Assembly: GCF_000350225.1 (NCBI RefSeq)
Contig: NW_005178916.1
Coordinates: 124,001 to 188,000, forward strand
Origin: Chondrus crispus
Lineage: Eukaryota; Rhodophyta; Florideophyceae; Gigartinales; Gigartinaceae
Direction of reading: 5' to 3'
Length of the DNA stretch: 64,000 bases
The position numbers were made by a program, and so were the translations under genes. The number at the start of each line of letters is the position of its first letter. Positions within the stretch are counted from its first letter, which is position 1. Positions 20,681 to 31,814 of this stretch are shown in pieces. The notes beneath the pieces are model-generated. The model was not told the origin of the DNA. It saw only the letters and a list, made by a program, of their open reading frames with translations, and did no database searches.

Positions 20681-23214
20681 ATGCAGCCTCCATATTCGGG
20701 CCAGCCATCTCACAGGCGGCTCCATAAGCGAAAGAGCTCATCTACCGCCGTCGCAGCGCAAAATCGACACATCAAGAGAAGGGGAAATAAGAACGTTCTC
20801 AAAACTATTTTTCCTCGTGACGGTAATTCTCCTGATGGAGAGAATGACGAGCCCAGCATTCCACCCGTCACGAGACTTTCAGACATGGAAACGCAGCCGC
20901 CTCCATGGAGGCGGCTGCGTTTCCATGTCGGTTGCAACCGACGAAGCAGAAAGGGGGAATTTCCCTGCTCAGGATCGTCCCTGTTCCGGAACCCAATCTC
21001 ATCCGCCATCTGATGTCGACAATGCGAGATCTGGGCGACGGAGGGGCCCGGCAGGAGCCAATATGCGACGAAGGGAACACGTAAGGAATCGAGAGGAAAA
21101 CGAGAGGGACGAAGGGCCTGATGTGCTTGTTCGTAGTAGCTCAGGAAACTGGGCAGCGACAGAAGAGTTGCGCAATGAAGAGGGCTTCTCGGGCAGTTAC
21201 ATTACCAGTACAGTACGGCCAGGCCTTAGTGGCATTCGAGCAGTATCTGCCGGACCCAATTCAACCAAACAGTTAAGAACTAACATAGGGGGAGCATTGA
21301 GCTCGTTTCGCCTCTTTTTGGATAGCATGCAAAACTCTGTACTGGCTCGCCTTGATACAGTGCAAGGGAGCATGAAGGGTGTTCAGAGAGACCTGGAGAC
21401 TGTCAAAAACGCCCTAACAATCTTCAGCGCAGATAATGCAGCAAAAAGCAACACCTTATTGAAAGTCAACTCAAAGCTAACAGCAAGCACGTCTTCGAAA
21501 TGGACGTTCAAGGATATCGTCGATATGCAAAACCCAACTTTGAAGTACCAAGTGGAAAACGTTTTTCACATTTCTCTCATGTCGCAAGTTATGGCAGAAT
21601 CTTCTTGCTATTTTATGGAGTACGCTTGGTCTATGGGATCAACCGTCGCCCATACCCACCTCGCAATGGCTGCTTTTCTTTACGGGCATCAAAAAAACGC
21701 GACAAAAAAAGACTTTAAGTCAGGCCCCGCTCGCGTTCATTGCGATTTCAAATCTCGATTCGTGCGAACACTCTTCGTGGAGGGTGGAAAGCAGATCGAG
21801 AGAGATTGCATGCGTGAAAACGATACTCGAAGATCTTTGAAAACGAGCGTTCCTCCAGAGAAGAGAGACGCCCATGGAAGATCCTTCGCACGAGTGGAAA
21901 AAAAACCAGACGTATCCAGTCTCATGATGCCTGTGCGAAAACCCCGTACTGGCTGAATTCTAAGTACGTCGGAAGGCATGCATTACAGAAAACTCGACAG
22001 TTGGTGGAGACCAAAGCAAAACCGGATAAGAAGGATGTCAACACGAAGAACGAACGTGAAAGCCTGTACATTGCCCACACCGTGTACTCAATGTCTACAG
22101 GTTTTTTGAGAGAATCACGTGTCGCGGCCAGGAAACGCTTCTTCCAGGATCCGGGGTTTGCGCTTAGACCTTGGGAGGCAAGTAGAGGAATACCGGAGGA
22201 GTTCGGCCAGCCCGATATTGCCTTCAAGTATCCAGAGCACCCCTTCAATTTCCGTGAACATGTGTCATCTGCCGTGACATCAGATGCCCATAACGCAAGT
22301 GTTTTGAAATTGCAAGCTCTGAAAGAAATGATTTCTTCTCGGCTGGAACTTGACGTTCTGGTCGATTACTACGTGATCGTCGGAGATGGTTTGCTGCAGA
22401 ACGGGATACAAAGGAGGGGGTTTAAGCCTGCGGAACGAAAGCAGATGTACCGTACAATCAATCTTGCACGTGTTGCTGTCAACTTTTTCGTTGCGCTAAC
22501 TCAAGGGAGAGGAATTACTGAGTTCCTTGGGAGCCACTCTGGGTCGTTACGAGCCGTGTACAGGACTGCTTTGCTCTTTCGATGGTTCGTTCGTGACATT
22601 ATCAATGGCAGTCGTCATTACGATATGCCATCCACGTTGACAGGGGAGACCCAGATATGCCTGCAACAGAAAAAGGGGAAAGACGTTGGTCAAGAGCAAC
22701 CAGATCTCAGCGCAATTAGAACGTGTTTCTCCCGCTACCATGGAAACGATCGAAACAATGAAGATAAACTTTTGAAGAAGTGGATGACAGCATACAGTTT
22801 TCTGGTGAGCTGGAGGAAAGTGGAGGTGCGCCAAAAGGTGGCAAAAGGCGGATATCTAAGAATCAGATAGTTGATGAAGATCTGAGTGGCCGCGAACACA
22901 GCGATGAGTCACAGCAAGGAAGCACCATGATTCGTTTAAAGATAAGGGACTTCATCCCCGGGCATTCGAAGCAGAAAGATATATTGGATGCTTACATCTT
23001 AAGAATGCCCCCAGCGCAATTTAATCAGCTCTGCACAGACTCGCCCAGGAGAACTGAAAAGGTGTACAATCCTGTAAACGCCCTTAATCGTCGTGAACGG
23101 ACAGAAGTTCATGCAATACCTGAAGATGATGATTATTGGGAAGATCGTTCTGATGATGGATTTGATTTTGACCATCTCCTTCATCATGCCGAGGAAGGGG
23201 CGAATGAAAACTGA
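20681..23214 (+). pseudogene. Unrecognised coding unit in three frames
   Basis: The frames are 20,663-21,013 (ATG at 20,681), 20,835-21,956, 22,001-22,870 and 22,780-23,214. The reading switches frame at the 48-bp palindrome (20,882-20,929) and again near 21,930, where the coding-like text moves to the next frame before 22,001. The last two overlap by 91 bp in different frames. Combined they give a protein of roughly 800 residues: basic N-terminus, a helical central part (MKGVQRDLETVKNALTIFSADN), and an acidic tail (EDDDYWEDRSDDGFDFD). I do not recognise the family. Divergent arrangement with the minus-strand ORF at 18.7-20.4 kb suggests a shared promoter region. Confidence 0.4.
20882..20929. 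repeat. Perfect 48-bp palindrome
   Basis: Two 24-bp arms meet with no spacer; the centre reads CCGCCTCCATGGAGGCGG. Every one of the 24 pairs matches. It lies where the reading frame of the plus-strand unit changes. Confidence 0.95.
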
Positions 23215-23282
23215 AATAAAATCGTCCCCCAGCTAGCGTCGAAGACGTTTATCTTCTAGGGGACCGTGAGGAGCGGCGATGG

Positions 23283-23800
23283 GGAGATGAGGATGGAGGA
23301 TAACGACGGCGTCGGTGGTACGCGAGGTTGGGTGGGTCGTGCGGGAGAGGTTGCGTCAGTGGCGGGAGTACGTGCTGGGTTTGTGAATGTCAATTTTTTT
23401 GGTAAGCCATACAGTGCACTGCTGGACAAATTGAGATGAGGATGGAGGATAACGACGGCGTCGGTGGTACGCGAGGTTGGGTGGGTCGTGCGGGACAAGT
23501 TGCGTTAGTAGGGGAGTACGTGCTCGGTTTGTGGAGGGCGAGGTGTGGTGGAGTGGGAGATCCAGCCGGTGGGAAGGCAGCTTCTGGGGGAGTCGGGATT
23601 TGGGGACGGGTGCTCAATGCGAGCAGATAGATCGGCGCGCGGGGAAGACGATTGCACACACCCTTTGATTCTGGACGGAATGAAACGAGGATTTTTTGCC
23701 GCTGTTTCCAAACCATTGTGAATGTCAATTTTTTAGGGAAGCCATACAGTGCACTGGTGAGCATGTTGTGCCGCTGTTTCCAAAAATTGTAACATTATCA
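23283..23800. repeat. Local tandem duplications
   Basis: A block starting GATGAGGATGGAGGATAACG occurs at about 23,287 and again at about 23,434 (offset about 147 bp) with high identity. The segment GTGAATGTCAATTTTTT plus GCCATACAGTGCACTG occurs at about 23,385 and 23,717. TGCCGCTGTTTCCAAA occurs at about 23,698 and 23,771. The ORFs here arise from the repeats. Confidence 0.85.
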
Positions 23801-25041
23801 AGCAGCCCGCGACGGCCTCGCGCTGTGTCAAACGAGTCCGATGCAACCTCCAGCATGTCCTTCCCGCACTCCAGCTCGTAATTCTTCGGACAGCATCGAG
23901 CTGGAACCCTCCGGATAATGTGGGAAGAGCAGCGCAATTTCCTTCATTAGCAACATGGAATGGTTATTGAGCGGTTTCCGATAAGCAGCGAATCGGCTTC
24001 CTCCCCATAAATTAGAGCTACGCGTTCCGTCTACCCTGCAGGTTTTCCGGTACACGGGTACCAGTCCGAGGGAATAAGATACCCGAATGAACCAACCACT
24101 GATTGCACGACAGACAATCAGTGCGTGATCCCGAAATGAACTGCAGCTCCTGTCGCTGTCTTGTGGCCGGACTACGGCTCTCCGGATGTGCTTTGCCGTA
24201 ATCTAGGAGACCATAGCACCATTTTGTCCAAAACGGCTCGCCAAAACGCGCACGCAACGAAGAAACACCTCTAAATACGTTTAAGCGCGGCAGTCTGGAT
24301 TCCATCCTAAATCATGAGTCCGTCATTGCACCGGAGATACAAGGCTTTGTCGCTTCTATGCATGCCCCTTAACAGGCATCAACAAATGTAGAAATGCCAC
24401 CCACCGCGGCACGGCTTAACTCGACGCCATACAGAGGGCAGAGAACCGAAGTTTGCATGTCTCCCGCGCAGGAATCTCCTTCCTCAATGGACATCTTAGC
24501 AGATGTGTACTGTGGGAGCGTGATACTGTACTACCTTTCAATTCACGCAGTAACACTTTGTTGGCTTAAGGTATGTGCACCGAGCCATACGTGACCCGCA
24601 TCAGTGGTCCAGCTTATTACTAAAAAAATATTGTGATGTCCATAACAGCAACGTAACGACCTTTAACAGACATGATCGACCCTACTACTTTTGGTTTGTA
24701 CATTTACTACCTTTTACAATTTTTTCGGCTTGCGTGACTGGTTGCATTGCTGTTTTATACATATTTATCAATTCACAAAATTTGATTATCTGGAACACTG
24801 AGTATTATTGATCTGGCATTTAGCGCCTTTGCAGTGGAGGCAAACCAATCCCATAGCACCAAACTCTATAGTCGCAGTTTGAGAAGTCATTTAGCAACTC
24901 CATAAAGTTTACGGTTAGCCCTTTTTCGCCTTCAACGATCACAAACTCCAAGTGCAAGACGAAGACCTGGAACTTGCCCTTGCATGAGGTTATGTGATTT
25001 ACCCTACAGTAGTATCCTCTCTTTATCTTTATCACAGCGTA
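23801..25041. other. No gene recognised
   Basis: Only short frames without motifs are present. The sequence becomes AT-rich from about 24,600. The right part is the DNA just beyond the C-terminus of the split RT-like ORF. Confidence 0.4.
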
Positions 25042-25220
25042 TCATAGGGGCATATCATAACGCATACGGTAGATTTGGAGTGGGTGGACAACGTCTGTGG
25101 CATGCGCTGGCATGCGGGTGAGGATGGAAGTGGGCACAGTAGACCATATTGCGTAGCTGAGACGTTGTTGGATCTGAGTCTTGGCTGCAGCAAAGGAGCA
25201 GTGACCGCGGTAGGCAATCG
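25042..25220 (-). pseudogene. C-terminal end of the RT-like ORF cut by element B
   Basis: About 60 residues (AYRGHCSFAAAKTQIQQRLS ... QIYRMRYDMPL) run to a stop at 25,042. When element B and one copy of AATCG are taken out, this frame joins exactly in phase with the ORF at 31,815-32,723 through the residues SKSI-AYRG. It is therefore the carboxy end of that protein, now 6.6 kb away from it. Confidence 0.75.
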
Positions 25221-26104
25221 TGTTGTGCATGGAGAACCTGATGGAAATCCTTAATGCATTTCGTGGACCCTAATGAAAATAATGCTAAATGCAATCGGGT
25301 ATTAATTGAAAATTGATTTGAAAATGGAGAGGAATATTTCACGACCGAACTGACCCTGACTACCTTTGGAAATTTAGTATAAATACCCATCCTGCTACAA
25401 TAAACTGAAGGCACGGAATCGGCAGGCGGGCCACCGACCGTCAACCTTTCTTGCTGAGCAAAACGCTTTACCTTGAAGCTCACGGTCTATCTTTGTGGTA
25501 TAACTACCTTCGTCCCGACCACTCGGAACAAGGGGGGTTAGAGGTGAGGGAGCGTGCGACACTGCGTTACCCACGCGCAGATAAAAACCGTACGGATGGA
25601 CTCGAAAAGAGGGAAGGCTCACGTGGCCGGTGACGTGCAGCCGGTCGGTGGTGTTATAATCGGACGGCCGGTCACGGGTTAGAAGCCCGAGCTAAAGGAA
25701 AACCGGAACGGTGTTAGCACTTAGCCGTAAAGGGAAGGGAGGCGAGTCTGCCTCCTCTTTACTGGGACGGGGCAAGTGCCCCCGGTCTTAACCCCTAAGT
25801 GGGACGCCAGGACACCTGACCCGCTACAGTAGCTGTTACTTACTGTATACGAGCTACTGTACACAATTAATAAATTTGTGCCATTAACTACTAATTACTA
25901 CTTATAACCGTACGGATTGCACACGTGTAGCCAGTGGAGTATTACTGTTCTCCGCACCGGCCACCAGCTGTAAATACAACTCCTTACGGTTGTTCTGGCG
26001 CTTACACCCAAGATCACTGTACGCCGGGGCGGCAGCGGTGCCGCCGTCGTCTCCGTGCAATTGTACTACAATCTTCTACCACCTCAACCTCGACTGACCC
26101 AACA
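25221..26104 (+). repeat. 5' LTR of element B, interrupted
   Basis: It starts TGTTGTGCATGGAGAACC and ends CTGACCCAACA. It matches the 3' LTR at 31,510-31,814 on both sides of the solo LTR at 25,494-26,070. Without that insert and one ATCTT copy it is 302 bp. TATAAATA in it (about 25,378) and in the 3' copy (about 31,670) may be the promoter. Confidence 0.9.
25494..26070 (+). repeat. Solo LTR (577 bp) of a third LTR family, with ATCTT duplication
   Basis: It runs from TGTGGTATAACTAC to TTGTACTACA and is flanked by ATCTT on both sides (25,489-25,493 and 26,071-26,075). The uninterrupted 3' LTR of element B has a single ATCTT at this position. The body differs from the four long LTRs of the A/C type, so it represents another family. 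Orientation is given as plus by analogy of its ends only. Confidence 0.9.
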
Positions 26105-26142
26105 GTTTAAACTGTTTTCTGCGCAGACAGTCGATTTCTGAT

Positions 26143-26963
26143 ATGGGAGACTATCAGGATCTTGGTACTGCTAATTCCGTCAATCTTTTTCCTCCTGTTC
26201 AAGCTCCGCGTCTTTATGCTATCGCTCGCAAGGCTATCCAAGATTTTCTTGCTGAACGTGCATTATATGAGGCTGCTGTGGCAGCGCAACCTGGTATTAA
26301 TGCTCTTTCTTATACAAGCTGCTTTAATGCAATTTTTCTCCGCTCCCTTGTACGAGCACGAGTATTCGGCAAGGAGATTCAGGAAATAAGTCAACTTACA
26401 GATGCTATTATCAAGACGAAGCTGCCTGAACTATCTTCTGGTGTTAGATCCCTTTCCTATGATGAAATAATGCATGATCTGAAGCGCAATATGAAAATGG
26501 ATGCTGCTGAACCAGATGCACGGCTTCGGGTAATTATGCTGCAGACAGCTTATTTGGATTTATGCGAACGACGTGGGTGGAATTTTGTTGATACCTCTCC
26601 AAAAGCAGCAGTCAAGCATATTATTGCTGTCTTACAACCTCCTGCTTTAAAACACAAATGTACGATGCGTTGAAATTAGAGAAGAATTCTCTTAAAACTG
26701 ACTTTTTGGCATCTGTGAATACCTTCAAGAAGAGGCTGAAATTTGTGAACGTTTCCATCCATTAAGAAAATTTCGACAAACTCCTACTCCAACTCCTACT
26801 ACAACGAGGAAGAAGGGTGAACCATCTGGCAGCTATAGTTCTGGGAAGAAATCTGGTACTACCCCCCCAAAGAATTCAAAGCCTCCGCCTCCATGCTTAA
26901 ATCCGGCATGCAATCAAGATCACTGGCTTCGGGATTGCAAAATTACAACTCCCGAACTTGCTA
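26143..26963 (+). pseudogene. gag: Gag of element B, frameshifted
   Basis: An ATG-started frame of 176 residues (MGDYQDLGTANSVNLF) covers the helical first part. Its frame is lost near 26,660, after which coding-like text continues in another frame. A zinc-knuckle-like motif is encoded at 26,894-26,938 with spacing C-x4-C-x3-H-x4-C (CLNPACNQDHWLRDC), slightly off the usual C-x2-C-x4-H-x4-C. The knuckle is in frame with the protease that follows. Confidence 0.65.
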
Positions 26964-27022
26964 AAAAACTGATTGCGGAAAAGAAAGCCAAGAGGAACCC
27001 TAAGACAGAACTTAAGTTATCT

Positions 27023-27796
27023 ATGGTCACAACCAAAGAGGGATATTACTTTCCAGTTGGTAAGACTGCTTCCTCATCTGGCGATTCAAGTTCATCCAAG
27101 CCTGCTCTTGTACTTGCTGAACTTTATGGATATAATTTTGCTTGTCGTATCGACTCTGGCGCCGATGATGTTGCGGTATCAGATATTATCACTCAGTTTC
27201 TAGGTGACAAAGGAATATTTTTACCAACTATGCAGCTTTCAGAGCAGAAGACTTTCAAGGCTGTTGATGGGCATTTGTTTAAATCTCCTGGTTTGGTACA
27301 AATATGCCCAATTATCAAAACTGTTGCTGGCCCTTGTCGTCTTCGTAACATCAAAGCTTAAATCATGCCTTGTGATGAAAAAAGCGTATCACCTGGCGAT
27401 GATTGTGCTGGTGAAATTGTGCTTGGAAATCCTTTTCTGGTACATTCTGGTCTTGATGTCACTGATTTCCTTGCAAATATCATCGATCGTTTATCTTCTC
27501 TTGATTATGAAGTTCTCCATCGCGATGAGCATCCTGCAAAGATTGGTAAGCTGGGTATCCGTCTTCTTACTGAAGATAAAACTTCAGAAGAAATTGATAT
27601 TTCTGATCTTCCGTCTGGAATATGTAATCTTATATCAAACGGAGATTTCCCACTGAAAGATGGAGATACTGTGGACTACAAGGATATGGATATTGGAGAA
27701 CAAGATGAAGAAGAGCTCGAAGCTGCTATTGGTCATGCTATAGAACTGGGATCAGCGAAACTCTCCAAAAAGCAAAGGAATTGTTTACGAAAATGA
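27023..27796 (+). pseudogene. pro: Retroviral-type aspartic protease of element B, one stop
   Basis: The active-site region reads CRIDSGADDVAVSD (D-S-G-A). The second conserved part, GEIVLGNPFLVHSGLDV, lies after an in-frame TAA at 27,359-27,361. Both halves are in one frame, so the domain was continuous before the stop arose. The following acidic linker leads to RT by another frameshift at about 27,780. Confidence 0.7.
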
Positions 27797-29280
27797 TTTC
27801 GGAGTACAAAGATGTTTTTCGTATTCGACTAGGATCAGACCCTCCTGTCGATGTTCCACCGATGGTAATCAAGTTTGAAGACAACGACAAACCTGTAAAA
27901 GCTCGTCAGCGTACCTATTCCCCAGATCAATTGGACTTCATGAAGAAGAAATGCGATGAACTCATTCGTGTTGGATACATATACAGAAATCCGACATCTA
28001 AATGGGCTTGTGCGCCCTTGATTGTTCCCAAACCTGGAAAAGATCGTTTTCGCTTTACAGTGGATCTGAGACCTATCAATGCACAGACAAAGAAGAACGT
28101 CTGGCCGATGCCCCATGCTGACCCAATGCTTGGAAGACTTTGTGGTTCGAAAATATTTTTCAAGTTAGATTTCATTCATGGATATTGGCAATTCCCACTG
28201 GCGAAGGAATCTCAAGAATGCCAATCTTTTCATACGCCATTTGGGGGTTTTAGCCCAAATAGGGTTCTTCATGGTGCAACAAACGCTGTTTCATACTTCC
28301 AAGCAAGCATGGAAAATCTCTTTTCACATCTTAATCTTTCAATATGGTTAGATGATATGCTGGGTTTCGTCTCTGACGAAATTTCTTTCATCGAAAATCT
28401 ACAATCTGTTCTCCAAATTTGTCGCTCCAGTGGGGTGGAACTTAATTCTCTCAAATGTGAACTCATAACGAAGAAAGCTCAATTCTGTGGAAGAATAATT
28501 GATTCAGCGGGTATCAAATTCAATCCAAGAAACTATGAAGCTTTGACTACTATGTCCCCTCCACAGACAGCTGGAGCTCTTATGGAATTAGTTCATGGAG
28601 CAAACTGGATGCGCACTGCCATTCCTCAATTTTCAGTATTAGTCCAACCGCTACATGTTCTCCTTGAAGGACAGTTCACTTTACACAAAACGCGGAAGAA
28701 GTCAAGAATTGCTAACCGTCCTCTTTCGAAATGGGGGCCGAACATGATGCTGCTTTTACATCTCTCATTCAGGCAATTATCAATCAAGTACTTCTATCAA
28801 CACCAGATCCGCAAAAGCGACTATGCCTTTTTACTGATGCTTCATCTACACATTGGGCTGGTTGTTTGACACAAGTTGATCCTGACTAAATAGCTAAAGG
28901 CGTTTCCCCTCCGCAACATTGGAATCACTTCCCGGTTGCTTTTGTATCCGGAAGCTTCCGTGGTGCGTCTTATAGATGGTCTACCCCAGAACAAGAATGC
29001 TGTGCTATTGTTGAATGCGTCATCCGCTTAGCTCATATAGTAGCGGCTTGCGGAGAATTCTCACTGTTCACGGACCACAAGAATATTATATACATGCTAT
29101 CTCCTACAAGGTATAATGCAAATGTCGCTCGCCATGTTGTACACAAGACTCAACGCTGGGCTCTTTGACTTGCTGAATGTAATTTTACAATTGAACATAT
29201 ACCAGGAGAGCAGAACATATGGGCAGACATACTCACCCGCTGGGCTGCATCTGGATTCTCTGAGACTCCCGCTCGCCAAG
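27781..29280 (+). pseudogene. pol: Reverse transcriptase and RNase H of element B, broken
   Basis: RT motifs are visible: PLIVPKPGKDRFRFTVDLRP, FKLDFIHGYWQFPL and the catalytic WLDDML (a variant of YxDD). The frame changes near 28,739 (run of G) and RNase H follows: LCLFTDASSTHWAG, TPEQECCAIVE and FTDHKNIIYML. The RNase H frame has TAA (at about 28,888) and TGA (at about 29,166). It then runs in phase into integrase. These lesions make the enzyme non-functional as it stands. Confidence 0.85.
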
Positions 29281-29285
29281 TTTCT

Positions 29286-30464
29286 ATGCTGAAGGTACCT
29301 CTTATAACAGAGGATCTCCCCGAACTCCCATCTAATTATGTGATAGCATTATCTCAAGGAAAAACGCTTCCACGTGAAGGCAGTGGATTTGTTCTATCAG
29401 ATGAACTATGGAGAAATTCAGGTGGAAAACTATATATACTAGATGTTGATCTAGAGTTACAACTACGTATATGTTTCTGCACATTATGGAATGGGGGACA
29501 CAGAGGAATTCATCCAACCCAGATTATGAAGGGAAAGGTTATATGGTCCACTTTGGAATCTGATGTTAAAGCTTTCATACAAAGCAGCTTTGTTTGCATA
29601 ATCTCTGCAACTGGATCCAAAGTACCGCGTCCGCTTGGTCAGCAGATACATGGTGAAAGAGTCTCTGAACTGCTACATTTTGATTTTCTCTTTATCGGAG
29701 AATCAGTTTCTGGGCATGAATACATCCTAATACTGAAGAATGACTTCTCTGGTTATGTGACATTGCGTGCATGTAGGCATGCCGATGCAGCTACAACTTC
29801 TGAGGTTTTAATGGAATACTTTACTACATTCGTACCACTACTGCAGTGGTTTTCGGACCAAGGGCCTCACTTTCTGAACAAAGTAATGGAACGTTTAGCA
29901 GATGCTGTTGGGGTTAAGCACCGTTTTTCAACCGCTTATGCCCTATGGTCAAATGGAACAGTCGAATCAGTTTGTAAGCAAGTACTTCGCGTACTACGAG
30001 CGTATAGTGCTGAGATTATGACACCTGAAGCACAATGGCCGAAGTCTGTACCTGTAATTCAGAGTATTATCAACAATTTCCCGTCACGACGTCTTGGTAA
30101 CCGCGCACCTTACACAGTACATACCGGACAGCATGCTGGAAATCCTATGACCGTTGCATTAGCAGAATCAAAGATTCGGAAAGTTCGTAATATAGATGCA
30201 GTACGAACCTTGCAGAAGTTGAACATACAAACGTTGCATGACTCTCTGGATGACATGCACAAGCATGTTGGGGAAAAGCTTGACAGCACACGAAAAACGC
30301 TATCGAATTGCATAACGCGAAAACGCATATTCTATGATACACACCAGTTGTCGGGGATTATGTTCTTGTCGCCCGCATTCTCGGACCTCGAACTAAGATG
30401 TCTACAAATTGGATGGGACCTCGTCGAGTGTCTCGTATTTTATCCGATTACACGATTGAAGTAG
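29286..30464 (+). pseudogene. int: Integrase of element B
   Basis: This long open frame is in phase with RNase H. The zinc region is eroded (HRGIHPTQIMKGKVIW, then FVCIIS lacks the second Cys pair). The catalytic core has D in KNDFSGYV, D in WFSDQGPHF and E in NGTVESVCK, so all three acidic residues remain. Near 30,395 the frame is lost and the C-terminal domain goes on at 30,398 in another frame. This is a fragment of the original polyprotein, not a separate gene. Confidence 0.8.
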
Positions 30465-31475
30465 AACATCTCCTACTTGGAACTACTCAAGTTACCTACA
30501 TATGTCGTATACGTCCCTATGCTGACTCCTTAGTTGGAACCAAGGTCCAAATGAAAGAAGTTGCCGACTTTACGGACCGAATGTGGTATTCAGTCGAGAA
30601 GATCAGGGACATCCGGGAGACTTCTAATAATTTCGAAGTACTTGTCAGTTGGAAAGGATTAACATCTGCTGGTGATTCCTGGGAACCTCTCGATGTTATT
30701 GTAGTATAACCCCACCCCTGGGGGTTTTTTAGTTAGATTAGATCAACAACGGATCCCATACGGTAGGGCTCGACGCTCTACAGTACAACCGCGCGTGTCC
30801 ACGTGTACACCACGGGGACAAGGGACACGCGCATACACGTGCACACGTGTACCACGCGCGAACGAAGCGCGCACGCACCACGGGTAATACGTGTACTGTC
30901 AGCCTCGACATAGCTGACAGTATTACAGTGCAGGCCGACCTGCACTACAGTGGCCCACTACAGTACCTCGGTACTGGAGTGTTATGATAGATTGTTTTGT
31001 ATATTAAATATGGAGCGGACCGACGGCGGCAGGAGGGGGACAAGCACGGACTTGTCCTCAACCGACCGCCAAGGTCAGTCCACCCAGCTTATTCTAACTA
31101 CGCGCCTTCGCCTTCGCGCGCGTTAGGAGGAAGGGAGCGGGTAGGGGACACACGCGTGCGCAAGCGAGCCTAGATCTGCCTCCGCCCGTCAGCGCTGGTA
31201 CGCTGCTTCAGAGCGTCAAGGCGTAGATCGGCCCGCGCGTACGCTCGTCCCCGAGCTTCCCGCTCTACCACACCGCTACCAGGGCCCGCTTCCCTGCCTC
31301 GTTAGCTGGTGCTTCACCGGTCTTTCCGTTCGAACGGGGTCTACAGGTCGAACTGCGCATACAGCCTCGGTCGTCTGGGGGTGTTTATGCTACAGTTGTG
31401 TTTGAAGATGTCTCAACGAAAGTTCGCGAATTTGTAAAGCATCGTCGCAATAATGGAAGCCTGCGTCGTGCTTAA
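30398..31475 (+). pseudogene. Integrase tail and chromodomain of element B, split by a solo LTR
   Basis: The frame holds the post-integrase linker and a chromodomain (MWYSVEKIRDIRE, FEVLVSWKGL, DSWEPLDV) and then runs into the solo LTR at 30,700. After the LTR the same frame resumes at 31,395 with VVFEDVSTKVREFVKHRR and ends at TAA 31,473-31,475, which is what a chromodomain helix and tail should look like. The apparent stop at 30,709 belongs to the LTR. Confidence 0.85.
30700..31394 (+). repeat. Solo LTR (695 bp) of the element A type inside element B
   Basis: It runs from TGTAGTATAA to TTATGCTACA. The flanks are GTTAT (30,695-30,699) and GTTGT (31,395-31,399), a 5-bp duplication with one later change. 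Removing the LTR restores the chromodomain frame. It is most like the 5' LTR of element A at 8,641. Confidence 0.9.
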
Positions 31476-31509
31476 TCCGCTCTTGGCATGTAAGGACGCC
31501 ATGGGGGAC

Positions 31510-31814
31510 TGTTGTGCGTGGAGAACCTGATGGACATCCTTAATGCATTTCGTGGACCATACTAATGAAAATATTGCTAAATGCAATCGGGTATTAATTG
31601 ACAATTGATTTGAAAATGGAGAGGAATATTTCACGACCGAACTGACCCTGACTACCTTTGGAAATTTAGTATAAATACCCATCCTTCTACAATAAACTGA
31701 AAGCACGGAATCGGCACGCGAGCGACCGACCTTCAACTTTTCTTGCTGAGCAAAACGCTTTACCTTGAAGCTCACGGTCTATCTTCTACCACCTCAAACT
31801 CGATTAACCCAACA
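31510..31814 (+). repeat. 3' LTR of element B (305 bp)
   Basis: It starts TGTTGTGCGTGGAGAACC, right after a purine-rich CATGGGGGAC that may be the polypurine tract, and ends TTAACCCAACA before the target duplication AATCG. It is nearly identical to the interrupted 5' copy, with scattered differences that could date the insertion. Confidence 0.92.

Larger units (their letters stand above)
25221..31814 (+). mobile_element. Ty3-type LTR retrotransposon B, decayed, nested
   Basis: It is bounded by LTRs of about 302-305 bp (TGTTGTGC...CCCAACA) and an exact 5-bp target duplication AATCG (25,216-25,220 and 31,815-31,819). Inside, in order on the plus strand: gag with zinc knuckle, protease, RT, RNase H, integrase, chromodomain. 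The coding part is AT-rich compared with elements A and C. It has several frameshifts and in-frame stops, so it is inactive. Two later insertions sit in it: a 577-bp solo LTR in its 5' LTR and a 695-bp solo LTR in its chromodomain. It landed in an RT-like ORF. Confidence 0.92.
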
